Positions 9,217 through 17,242 of a stretch of DNA of 64,000 nt are shown piece by piece. The translations under genes and the position numbers were made by a program. The stretch is taken from NCBI RefSeq assembly GCF_000382365.1, contig NZ_KB908218.1:62001-126000 (forward strand). The letters are read 5' to 3'. How positions within the stretch are numbered: the stretch's first letter is position 1; each line of letters opens with the position of its first letter. A model generated the notes under the pieces. That model was not told where the DNA came from and made no database searches. It worked only from the letters and a program-made list of their open reading frames with translations. This DNA is from Pannonibacter phragmitetus DSM 14782. GTDB lineage: Bacteria > Pseudomonadota > Alphaproteobacteria > Rhizobiales > Stappiaceae.

Positions 9217-10344
9217 GTGCGCGTACTTGTTTTATTTGGAACTCGCCCAGAGGCCATCAAGATGGCGCCGGTGATTTCCGCTCTCAAAAAGACGCCAGGA
9301 CTTCATCCCATCGTGTGTTTCACCGGTCAGCACCGCGCCATGGCCCTTTCGGTCATGGAAGTTTTCGGCATCACGCCTGACATTGACCTGAACGTCATGA
9401 AGCCCGGCCAGACCCTTGAGGGGCTGACGGCTGATCTCATGATGGCGCTGCAACCTGTCTTTGAAGAGCATAAGCCGGACATGGTTCTGGTGCAGGGCGA
9501 CACGACCACGGCGATGGTGGGGGCGCTTGCCGCGTTTTACCGCCACGTCCCGGTCGGGCATGTCGAAGCAGGCCTGCGGACCGGCGACATGAAGCAGCCC
9601 TGGCCTGAAGAGGCCAACCGCAGGATCATCGGCCTCATGGCAAAGCGCCATTACACGCCGACGAAGCTTGCGACGGACAATCTGCTCCGGGAAGGGGTGC
9701 CGCCCGCAGATATCCTCGAAACGGGCAATCCGGTCGTGGATGCGCTGCTGTTCATGCGCAACCGCCTGCACACGGAAGACGCCCTGCGCAACAAGATGGC
9801 CGGAGTGTTTGACTGGATCAATCCGGACAAGAAGCTCCTGCTCGTGACCGGCCACCGCCGCGAGAGCTTCGGCAAGGGCTTCGAAGAGATCTGCCTCGCA
9901 ATCCGGGAAATCGCCGATACGACCGATGCCGAGGTGGTCTATCCCGTGCACCTGAACCCGAATGTGCGCGAACCCGTCAACCGCATCCTGGGCCCTGCCT
10001 CGAATGTCCGTTTGCTGGAGCCGCTTGCTTATGACGAGTTCATCTATCTGATGGACAAAAGCGATCTGATTCTGACCGATTCCGGCGGCATTCAGGAAGA
10101 AGCCCCGTCATTCGGCACCCCTGTTCTCATCATGCGCGAGACCAGTGAGCGCCGCGAGGCCATTGACGCAGGTGTTGCACGCCTGGTCGGTGCAAACGCA
10201 GAGCGCATCGTCACAGAAACCCGGAAATTGCTGCTTGATGAGGCAGCCTACAGCGCCATGGCGCGTGTACATAATCCATTTGGTGATGGCACTGCCTCCC
10301 TTCAGATCGCAGAGGATATTCTGAAAAATGCATCCGCTTCGTAA
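9217..10344 (+). CDS. wecB: UDP-N-acetylglucosamine 2-epimerase (non-hydrolysing)
   Basis: 375 aa from a GTG at 9217, chosen because AGGAG lies 7 nt upstream and the protein then begins VRVLVLFGTRPEAIKMAP, the normal family start. The open frame reaches back to 9133. Other conserved parts are HVEAGLRTGD and the UDP-binding TDSGGIQEE near the C-terminus. It interconverts UDP-GlcNAc and UDP-ManNAc. The 3' end overlaps wecC by 17 bp, so the pair supplies UDP-ManNAc uronate for the polysaccharide. Confidence 0.95.
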   Translation: MRVLVLFGTRPEAIKMAPVISALKKTPGLHPIVCFTGQHRAMALSVMEVFGITPDIDLNVMKPGQTLEGLTADLMMALQPVFEEHKPDMVLVQGDTTTAMVGALAAFYRHVPVGHVEAGLRTGDMKQPWPEEANRRIIGLMAKRHYTPTKLATDNLLREGVPPADILETGNPVVDALLFMRNRLHTEDALRNKMAGVFDWINPDKKLLLVTGHRRESFGKGFEEICLAIREIADTTDAEVVYPVHLNPNVREPVNRILGPASNVRLLEPLAYDEFIYLMDKSDLILTDSGGIQEEAPSFGTPVLIMRETSERREAIDAGVARLVGANAERIVTETRKLLLDEAAYSAMARVHNPFGDGTASLQIAEDILKNASAS

Positions 10345-11569
10345 GGTCGCCGTTATCGGTCTTGGCTATGTTGGTTTGCCGACAGCAGCGACGTTTGCAC
10401 GCTCCGGGCTGGAGGTTCTTGGCGTCGATGTGAACGAGGAGGTGGTGCGTACCATCAATGATGGCCGCATCCACATTTACGAGCGCGACCTCGACATCCT
10501 TGTTCACGACATGGTGGTGGCCAAGCGCCTGCAGGCTGCTACAAAGCCCGCTGAATCAGACGCCTTTGTCATTGCCGTGCCGACCCCGGTCAACGCAGAC
10601 ATGACGCCGAACATGACGCTCGTCGACAGTGCCTGCGCCTCGATCGCGCCCGTGCTGAAGAAGGGCGACATCGTCATCATCGAATCCACCTCGACGGTGG
10701 GTACGACCGAACGTGCTTCCCGGCTTCTTGCGCAGGCGCGTCCCGATCTGGTGTTCCCGCATCAGGCTCCGGAAGAGGCCGATGTTTTGATGGCCTATTG
10801 CCCCGAGCGTATTCTTCCGGGAGCTACGCTTGAGGAACTGGTCAACAACGCCCGCGTTCTCGGCGGTCTGGATCAGCGCAGCTCGAACAGGGCTCTGGAG
10901 CTCTACCGGTTCTTCGTCAAGGGCGAGATGATCGTGGCGCATGCCCGCGCCGCGGAGATGTCGAAGCTTACCGAGAATGCCTTCCGCGACGTGAACATTG
11001 CCTTCGCCAATGAACTGTCGATGATCTGCGACGAGCTCGACATCGACGTCTGGTCTGTGATCCGCGCCGCCAACCTTCATCCGCGCGTGAATATCCTGCA
11101 GCCTGGCGCCGGCGTGGGCGGGCACTGCATTGCCGTCGACCCCTGGTTCATCATTGATCAGGCGCCGAAGACCGCCCGCATCATGCGCATGGCGCGCGAG
11201 ACGAACCACGCCAAAACGCGGCTGGTTGCGGAGAGGATTGCCGCCGCTGCAGCAAAGCCGTCAGCCGTCATCGCCCTGCTCGGCCTCTCCTACAAGCCGG
11301 ATATCGATGATTTGCGCGAGAGCCCGTCTCTGGAAATTCTGGACCATTTGCTGGAGCAGGGCTTCTCCAACATCGTCGTGGTCGAGCCGAACATCACCAA
11401 GCTTCCGTCCGCCTATGAAACCAAGCCCGTCCGGTTGCTTGGCCTCGATCAGGCCCTGGCCGAAGCGGACGTCATCGGCGTTCTCGTCGGCCACAAGGAA
11501 TTCTTTGCCGAACGCAGCAAAGTCTACGCAAAGGGCAAGCCTGTCGATCCGGTTGGCCTGTACCGGTAA
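10328..11569 (+). CDS. wecC: UDP-N-acetyl-D-mannosamine dehydrogenase
   Basis: 413 aa. It belongs to the UDP-sugar 6-dehydrogenase family, with an N-terminal NAD motif GLGYVGLPTA at residue 8, a central substrate-binding region (KLTENAFRDVNIAFANE) and the catalytic cysteine in GVGGHCIAVDPWF. The C-terminal nucleotide-binding domain carries GLSYKPDIDDLRESPS. It oxidises UDP-ManNAc to the uronate using two NAD+. It is translationally linked to wecB. The product could be used directly, or could be the precursor altered by the acetamidino module encoded at 23-25.6 kb (inference). Confidence 0.93.
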   Translation: MHPLRKVAVIGLGYVGLPTAATFARSGLEVLGVDVNEEVVRTINDGRIHIYERDLDILVHDMVVAKRLQAATKPAESDAFVIAVPTPVNADMTPNMTLVDSACASIAPVLKKGDIVIIESTSTVGTTERASRLLAQARPDLVFPHQAPEEADVLMAYCPERILPGATLEELVNNARVLGGLDQRSSNRALELYRFFVKGEMIVAHARAAEMSKLTENAFRDVNIAFANELSMICDELDIDVWSVIRAANLHPRVNILQPGAGVGGHCIAVDPWFIIDQAPKTARIMRMARETNHAKTRLVAERIAAAAAKPSAVIALLGLSYKPDIDDLRESPSLEILDHLLEQGFSNIVVVEPNITKLPSAYETKPVRLLGLDQALAEADVIGVLVGHKEFFAERSKVYAKGKPVDPVGLYR

Positions 11570-11629
11570 GACTGGGAGAACACCTGGCGGGGTTCCGATG
11601 GGTCATGCGCCAGGCCGGTGCCAGACAGT

Positions 11630-11659
11630 GAGGGACCCGGCTATGAATCCGGATCCCTC
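11630..11659 (+). terminator. Hairpin downstream of wecC
   Basis: Eleven-base arms (GAGGGACCCGG and CCGGATCCCTC) pair with one mismatch around an 8-nt loop, 60 bp after the wecC stop. There is no clear T-run, so termination or mRNA 3'-end protection is only possible. Confidence 0.35.
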
Positions 11660-11847
11660 TCGTCCCTCCGGGCGCATTCAAAACAACTTGCATCGCATCC
11701 GGATTGCCGGAGAGGGCGCAGGTCTGTTACCGCTCCATGCTGGCAGGCCGATTGCATGACTGCTGAAGCCGGGCCAGCCTGATACAACTTGCTGACAATC
11801 AATTTCTGCCGCATCGGCGACGAAATGAATATGAAACAGGTGTGCTC

Positions 11848-13428
11848 ATGAGCTGGATGCCCGCTTCGACGGTTATTGCCTATTTGCTATGCGCGGCCAT
11901 GCTGCTTTTCGCATGCGCCTTGCGGGCGCGTTGCGGCTCCTGGTCCAATCCGTCCGTTGTCTTTGCCCTGTTCTGGGGCATGATGACGTTGATGCCGGTG
12001 TTTTTCGTGCCGGAGATCGAACCGTCTGCATATGCGATCGGCTATATCGCCGCCGCCGTATTTGCCTTTGGTCTTCCTGCGTTTTTCTTCAACTGGAGCG
12101 GCCCCCTTGCGGCTTCCGCAGCACGCAGGCAGAGCAACACATCGAGCACATTTCTATCGGGCAATGAAGCAATGCTCTTATTGTTTGCAGGGCAAGCACT
12201 TGTACTCGGCTGTATGGCAGCTAATGTTGCTTATCAAGGCTTCTCCGTAGTCGAGTTCATTCTCGACCCCTTTAGCTTAGGCTGCAAGTACCTTCCTTAT
12301 CGCTACAACGGCCATCTGAAGCAAGTCCACATAGCTCAAATCGGCGTAATTTTAAATTATATTTCAGCATCTTTTGCTGGACTAATCATTGCAAACAGAA
12401 ATGGATATTTAACTCCTTCGTTCGCGATATTTTTGTCATTGGTCCCTTCCTTGTATTCGGCATCGGCTTACGGGGATAAAGGAACCATACTGCTCACTAT
12501 TGCCTTTCTATATGGATCAGTTGTTGTTGGGCGAATTCGCAACGGCTCAACAGCGCTTATAACATTTCGTACAATTGCAGCTATTATTCCAATTCTATTA
12601 ATTGTCGCGTCGGTAGTCGGTATTGCAATGATGAATAGAGGAGGCGGGTCGTGCGTTAGCCAGGAACCCAAAGACAATCAGGAAGAATTGATGGCGCTTT
12701 CAGAGGGCGCCATCGAGAGCGATACAGGAGAAACTGCAGGGGGCAATGCGGGGGACGCTGCGGTGCCGACTGCCTCTGAGCCGGCAACCAGCAGGCTAAA
12801 GTTCAGCCTTAGATCGTATGCCTTTGGTCATATCTTTGCTTTCTCTTCCTGGTTCGATCATCGTCTAATCGGCGGTGATATGTTGCCTGAACATACTGAG
12901 CCTAAACCTGAATTTCACCCCCAGTGGAATTTACATGGTGAGCCTGCATTGTATAGAAACCCCAAGGACCTCACCTATGGGTTTTGGACATTCATGGCGA
13001 TTGCGCAGTATATCGACCCCAATTATGCAGCACTTGTACCCGAGGGTTACTACGATGAGTACTTTTTGAAAGAAGGCGTCATCCAAACCAATGTTTACAC
13101 ATTTTTCAGAGGCCTGATTAATGATTTTGGCATAGCTGGCTCTATGATTTCATTGATTTTCATTGGGGCAACACTAAATTACGCATATAGAAGACAGCTT
13201 CTATTAAAGGCTTCAGCCGCCTCTCAGGCTCTTTATATACATTACGCTGGATATCTTTATACTTCAGCCTTTATTAGCTTACTTATCTGGAGCAGTGTCA
13301 TTGCATCTGCAATCGGCACATTTGTGATGCTTGCTGTGATCGACTACATTGATCGCAACGGTGGATCGTTCTGGGACGTGCTTTCCCTGCGCCACAAGCG
13401 AACCGGCAGGGCTGGAGAGGCCAAGTGA
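11848..13428 (+). CDS. wzy: O-antigen / oligosaccharide repeat-unit polymerase (Wzy-type)
   Basis: 526 aa from ATG 11848; a GTG two codons earlier is also open. It is an integral membrane protein with roughly ten hydrophobic segments. Its GHIFAFSSWFDHRLIGG region resembles that of repeat-unit polymerases, and a large hydrophilic part lies between the central and C-terminal membrane segments. Wzy joins undecaprenyl-linked repeats at the periplasmic face. Sequence similarity in this family is weak, so topology and context carry the call. A Glu/Ala/Gly-rich acidic insert (about residues 270-315) is unusual. The part from about 12.15 to 13.35 kb is visibly AT-richer than its neighbours, which suggests transfer. 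The stop overlaps the next gene by 4 nt. Confidence 0.75.
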   Translation: MSWMPASTVIAYLLCAAMLLFACALRARCGSWSNPSVVFALFWGMMTLMPVFFVPEIEPSAYAIGYIAAAVFAFGLPAFFFNWSGPLAASAARRQSNTSSTFLSGNEAMLLLFAGQALVLGCMAANVAYQGFSVVEFILDPFSLGCKYLPYRYNGHLKQVHIAQIGVILNYISASFAGLIIANRNGYLTPSFAIFLSLVPSLYSASAYGDKGTILLTIAFLYGSVVVGRIRNGSTALITFRTIAAIIPILLIVASVVGIAMMNRGGGSCVSQEPKDNQEELMALSEGAIESDTGETAGGNAGDAAVPTASEPATSRLKFSLRSYAFGHIFAFSSWFDHRLIGGDMLPEHTEPKPEFHPQWNLHGEPALYRNPKDLTYGFWTFMAIAQYIDPNYAALVPEGYYDEYFLKEGVIQTNVYTFFRGLINDFGIAGSMISLIFIGATLNYAYRRQLLLKASAASQALYIHYAGYLYTSAFISLLIWSSVIASAIGTFVMLAVIDYIDRNGGSFWDVLSLRHKRTGRAGEAK

Positions 13429-14012
13429 AGCGTTTTGTCGATGTCGTACTGGTGCTGCTTGCTGCACCGCTCTGGGTGCCCTTGCTTGCCATGCTTGCCA
13501 TAGTTGTGCGGGTCAAGCTGGGCTCACCGGTCTTCTTCAGCCAGATAAGGCCCGGACGTGACGGCAAACCGTTCCGTCTGATCAAGTTTCGCAGCATGAC
13601 CAATGCTCGTGACGCATCGGGGGCGCTGTTGCCCGACGCGGAGCGTCTACCGCCATTCGGGCGTCTTCTGAGATCAACAAGCCTCGACGAACTGCCTGAA
13701 CTGCTGAATGTCCTCAAAGGAGACATGAGTCTGGTCGGACCGCGCCCGCTGTTGATGGAATACTTGCCACTCTACAGCGCCGAGCAGGCCCGGCGCCATG
13801 AACTGCGTCCAGGCCTTACTGGCTGGGCTCAGGTGAATGGGCGCAATGCGCTGTCGTGGGAAGACAAGTTCAAACTCGACGTCTGGTATGTCGACAATCA
13901 CAGCCTTTGGCTGGATTTGAAGATTCTTCTGCTTACACTATGGAAGGTCGTCAAGCGTGAGGGAATTTCAGCGTCTGGTGAGGCTACCATGTCACCATTC
14001 AAAGGGGAGTAG
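13425..14012 (+). CDS. Undecaprenyl-phosphate sugar-phosphate transferase, PglC-like (initiating enzyme)
   Basis: 195 aa. This is the short bacterial sugar-transferase class with a single N-terminal membrane hairpin (about residues 8-30) and no WbaP-type extra domains. Conserved parts are FRLIKFRSM, STSLDELPELLNVLKGDMSLVGPRP and RPGLTGWAQVNGRN; the DE pair is catalytic in PglC. It should load the first sugar phosphate onto undecaprenyl phosphate at the inner membrane. The start is GTG 13425, with GGAGAGG upstream, inside the wzy stop. It is followed directly by a PglD-like gene and then a PglE-like gene, which points to a diacetamido-trideoxy sugar as the first residue (inference). Confidence 0.88.
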   Translation: MKRFVDVVLVLLAAPLWVPLLAMLAIVVRVKLGSPVFFSQIRPGRDGKPFRLIKFRSMTNARDASGALLPDAERLPPFGRLLRSTSLDELPELLNVLKGDMSLVGPRPLLMEYLPLYSAEQARRHELRPGLTGWAQVNGRNALSWEDKFKLDVWYVDNHSLWLDLKILLLTLWKVVKREGISASGEATMSPFKGE

Positions 14013-14013
14013 A

Positions 14014-14661
14014 ATGAAGCTTTACGGAGTTTATGGAGCCAGCGGATTTGGACGAGAGGTGATGCCTCTGTTACGCTGGCAATTGAATAGTCAGCAAGAT
14101 ATTGAGTTCGTTTTTGTGGACGACGGAGGCGGTCCAGACTTGGTCAATGGACACAGATGTATGCCCTTCGATGCTTTTTTCGCAGAACAAGCAGAAGAAC
14201 GCGCTATAACTATTGCAATTGCGAACAGTTCGGTGCGGTCGAAGTTGGCAAAGAAGTGCACTGATTTGAACATCCAGATCATTGACGTTGCTGCGAGCAA
14301 CTCCGTTATAATGGACGACGTATTTATATCTGAGGGCTCTATTATTTGCCCATTTGTGACAATAACCTCGAATGTGAAAATTGGCCGCCATTTTCACGCA
14401 AACATATACTCTTATATTGCTCATGACTGTATTGTCGGTGATTTTGTCACGTTGGCGCCCGGTGTTATGTGTAACGGAAACGTGCGCATTGAAGACGGTG
14501 CTTATGTTGGCGCAGGGGCAATCCTTCGCCAAGGAACACCAGACAAGCCTCTTGTGATTGGAGCTGGGTCTACTGTCGGCATGGGTGCAGTTGTTACTCG
14601 TGATGTCCAACCCGGTTCAACGGTGGTAGGCAACCCAGCAAAACCGTTGATCAGAAGCTGA
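14014..14661 (+). CDS. Sugar O/N-acetyltransferase, PglD-like left-handed beta-helix
   Basis: 215 aa. AAAGGGGAG 4 nt before the ATG at 14014 decides the start. An N-terminal Rossmann-like domain begins YGVYGASGFGREV. It is followed by hexapeptide repeats from about residue 95 (VKIGRHFHANIY and later VRIEDGAYVGAGA). The segment IAHDCIVGDF matches the place of the catalytic His in PglD (IEHECVIGEF in Campylobacter, from memory). The family N-acetylates UDP-4-amino-4,6-dideoxy-GlcNAc using acetyl-CoA. Only 1 bp separates it from the sugar-transferase stop. Its base composition is AT-rich compared with the housekeeping genes. Confidence 0.82.
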   Translation: MKLYGVYGASGFGREVMPLLRWQLNSQQDIEFVFVDDGGGPDLVNGHRCMPFDAFFAEQAEERAITIAIANSSVRSKLAKKCTDLNIQIIDVAASNSVIMDDVFISEGSIICPFVTITSNVKIGRHFHANIYSYIAHDCIVGDFVTLAPGVMCNGNVRIEDGAYVGAGAILRQGTPDKPLVIGAGSTVGMGAVVTRDVQPGSTVVGNPAKPLIRS

Positions 14662-14744
14662 CCATTCGGTGAGAAGAAGCAGTTGTCGTCCCGGATAAAA
14701 CAATCTTGTCAGTCTAGCTTGTCAAATGTTGCAGGACCTGAAAT

Positions 14745-15923
14745 ATGTTGAATTCACCCTTTGCACCGTGGCCAAGCTTCAGCGATGAGGAAATTGCCGC
14801 GGTTACGGATGTGTTGCGCTCCGGCCGCGTCAATTACTGGACCGGTACGCTCTGCCGGGATTTCGAGAAGGAGTTCGCGGCCTGGTGCGGCGTGAACCAC
14901 GCAGTCGCCCTGTCCAATGGCACCCTGGCGCTGGATGTGGCACTCAAGGCGCTTGGTGTGGGACCTGGGGACGAAGTGATCGTTACCCCCCGCAGCTTCA
15001 TGGCCTCCGTATCCACCGTCGCTACCGCTGGTGCCATTCCTGTGTTCGCCGAGGTGGACCGGGATTCGCAGAACATCACCGCCGAAACAATCCGTGCTGT
15101 CCTGACGCCACGTACAAAGGCAATCATTCCGGTGCATCTGGCCGGCCAGCCCTGTGACATGGACCCAATCATGGAGCTTGCCGCAGAACACGGGCTGTTC
15201 GTGATTGAAGACTGCGCTCAGGCCCATGGCGCCCTCTACAAGGGCCGGAGCGTCGGTTCGATCGGTCATGTGGGGGCCTGGTCCTTCTGTCAGGACAAGA
15301 TCATGTCCACCGGCGGCGAAGGTGGAATGGTCACCACCAACGACCCTGAACTCTGGTCCGCGATGTGGTCTTACAAGGATCACGGAAAAAGCTGGGAGGG
15401 GGTCCATAACCGTCCGCACCCGCCCGGCCCACGCCTTGTTCATGACACCTTTGGCACCAACTGGCGCATGCTCGAGATGCAGGCGGCGATCGGGCTGATC
15501 CAGTTGCGCAATCTGGATACATGGGTTGCACGCCGCAACCAGATTGCAGATGCACTGCGCAGCGCCTGCAGCCGCCACACGCAGGTTCTGCGCACGCCGG
15601 TGCCAGCGGAAGACATGCACCACGCCTACTACCGTTTCTATGTTTTTGTAGAAGCCGGCAACCTGGCGGATGGCTGGAGCCGTGACCGGATCATTCAGGA
15701 GATCAACGAACGCGGTGTTCCATGCATGCATGGCTCTGCATCTGAGATCTATCTGGAACAGGCGTTCGATGGCACGGGCTGGCGGCCTTTGCAGCGCTTC
15801 CCCGTTGCGCGGGAGCTCGGGGAAACCAGCATTGCCCTCCTGACGCATCCCACGATCACGGATGAGCAGGTCGGCAAGGCATGCCAGGTTATTGACGAAG
15901 TTTGCAAGCTCGCTGCAGCCTGA
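14745..15923 (+). CDS. DegT/DnrJ/EryC1/StrS family sugar aminotransferase (PglE-like)
   Basis: 392 aa. This is a PLP-dependent nucleotide-sugar aminotransferase. The N-terminal substrate region is WPSFSDEEIAAV, then ALSNGTLALDVALKALGV. The pyridoxal lysine lies in WSFCQDKIMSTGGEGGM, and the C-terminal YYRFYVFVE and MHGSASEIY segments are typical. It should transfer an amino group from glutamate to a 4-keto-6-deoxy sugar, probably the product of the PglF-like dehydratase at 3.5 kb, before PglD-like acetylation. AGGA stands 7 nt before the ATG. It closes the plus-strand block and faces a convergent glycosyltransferase. Confidence 0.88.
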   Translation: MLNSPFAPWPSFSDEEIAAVTDVLRSGRVNYWTGTLCRDFEKEFAAWCGVNHAVALSNGTLALDVALKALGVGPGDEVIVTPRSFMASVSTVATAGAIPVFAEVDRDSQNITAETIRAVLTPRTKAIIPVHLAGQPCDMDPIMELAAEHGLFVIEDCAQAHGALYKGRSVGSIGHVGAWSFCQDKIMSTGGEGGMVTTNDPELWSAMWSYKDHGKSWEGVHNRPHPPGPRLVHDTFGTNWRMLEMQAAIGLIQLRNLDTWVARRNQIADALRSACSRHTQVLRTPVPAEDMHHAYYRFYVFVEAGNLADGWSRDRIIQEINERGVPCMHGSASEIYLEQAFDGTGWRPLQRFPVARELGETSIALLTHPTITDEQVGKACQVIDEVCKLAAA

Positions 15924-15936
15924 AACACATGACGAT

Positions 15937-15968
15937 CAGATCCCGGCGACCAATAACCCCGGGATCTG
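15937..15968. terminator. Bidirectional hairpin between convergent genes
   Basis: Perfect 10-bp arms (CAGATCCCGG / CCGGGATCTG) around a 12-nt loop, between the DegT-family and GT4 genes. It is symmetrical and has no long T-run. Confidence 0.55.
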
Positions 15969-16006
15969 AATCCATTCAGCCTACGATGTCCAGCAGACTA
16001 AAAGCG

Positions 16007-17242
16007 TCAGAACTGGCGTGATCTGCTCTGTGAAGCGGCCTCAAGCCACTCGACGAAGCGATTTCCCAGGATGTCACGTGCGTAGGAGGCTTCAGCAAGT
16101 TTCCTGCCATTTCGCCCCATTGCGGCAAGCGCCTCGCGGTCACCCGCCGCCTGCTCCAGAGCATCGGCAAAGGCAGACGGATCATTTGGCGGAACTGCAA
16201 ATCCACACTGGTTTGCAGTTATCTGTTCTGCCAGCCAGCCAGGGTAATTGTTGAGCACGGGCAATCCGGCTGCAATGTAGTCGAAGAACTTGTTCGGTGA
16301 TGTTCCGAAGTAAAAAGCGGGCACATTGGCAAGGATCTGCATCCCGATATCGGCAGAAGCCATGAGACCTGCCAGCCGGGCCTTGTCCACGGGATCGGCG
16401 AAGATCACATTGGTCAGCCCATCGGCAGCGGCCCGTTTCTGGAGATCCGGCTTCAACTTGCCGTCACCGACGAGCGCAAGCTTGATGTCGTCCCGGCCGC
16501 GCCGTTTCAATTCACGTGCCGCATCCAGCACTGCGTCCAGACCATTCGCAATGCCATGGGTGCCGGTAAAAACAGCCAGGAGGTCGGTCTTGCTGACACC
16601 TTCCGGCCTCCAGGCGTCCGTATCGGATGCAAAAATATCCAGATCGCAGCCATTCGGGATCACGGTTATCTTTTCGGGCGCAACACCCCGCGCCTCGATG
16701 CCGTGGGCAATTCCGGGCGCCAGAGCAATCAACCGGTGAGCCGAGCGGTAGCTTGCCCATTCGAGCACGCTCATCGCCCACAGCACAAGCGGGTTCCGAA
16801 TGACACCCATTGCCCTTGGCAACTCGGGCCACAGGTCCCGCACCTCGAACACGAAAGGCTTCCGCGTGAAGAGCCTCGCAGCAATGCCCGGAATCCCGGC
16901 TGTCAGCGGCGTTGTGGTGGAGAAGACCAGATCTGCCGGTTCGGAAAAGACCAGGCCAATACAGCGCAAGGCATAACGCAGGAACGTGGCGCTGCGCTTC
17001 ACAAAGCCATCCCGGTTGGAATAGGCGAGATCGTATTCAATAACCTCAATTCCATCCACCACACCGCGCCGGCAGCCATTTGTAAACGGCTGGGTCAGGC
17101 CGGTCTTGCCCGCACTGTAACTGCCGCAGACCATGGTGACATGATGCCCCCTGGACACAAGTCTGCGCGCCATCTCGTAGGACCGGATGCCTGCCGAGCC
17201 TTTGGGCGTCGAGAAATGCTGATGAAAATAAAGGATCCTCAT
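16007..17242 (-). CDS. Glycosyltransferase family 4, WbuB-like
   Basis: 411 aa with a GT-B fold. The N-terminal acceptor domain starts MRILYFHQHFSTPKGSAG, and FVFEVRDLWPELP is the WbuB-type signature. The nucleotide-sugar site is indicated by VIPNGCDLDIF and the late GTSPNKFFDYIAAGLPVL segment, where the family's ExG-type motif would be; here it reads KFFDYIAAG. It probably adds a sugar, often FucNAc or QuiNAc in WbuB relatives, to the lipid-linked repeat; the specificity here is unknown. Its start overlaps the heparinase-fold gene by 4 nt (ATGA), making it the last gene of the minus-strand operon 25581-16007. Confidence 0.88.
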   Translation of the reverse strand: MRILYFHQHFSTPKGSAGIRSYEMARRLVSRGHHVTMVCGSYSAGKTGLTQPFTNGCRRGVVDGIEVIEYDLAYSNRDGFVKRSATFLRYALRCIGLVFSEPADLVFSTTTPLTAGIPGIAARLFTRKPFVFEVRDLWPELPRAMGVIRNPLVLWAMSVLEWASYRSAHRLIALAPGIAHGIEARGVAPEKITVIPNGCDLDIFASDTDAWRPEGVSKTDLLAVFTGTHGIANGLDAVLDAARELKRRGRDDIKLALVGDGKLKPDLQKRAAADGLTNVIFADPVDKARLAGLMASADIGMQILANVPAFYFGTSPNKFFDYIAAGLPVLNNYPGWLAEQITANQCGFAVPPNDPSAFADALEQAAGDREALAAMGRNGRKLAEASYARDILGNRFVEWLEAASQSRSRQF

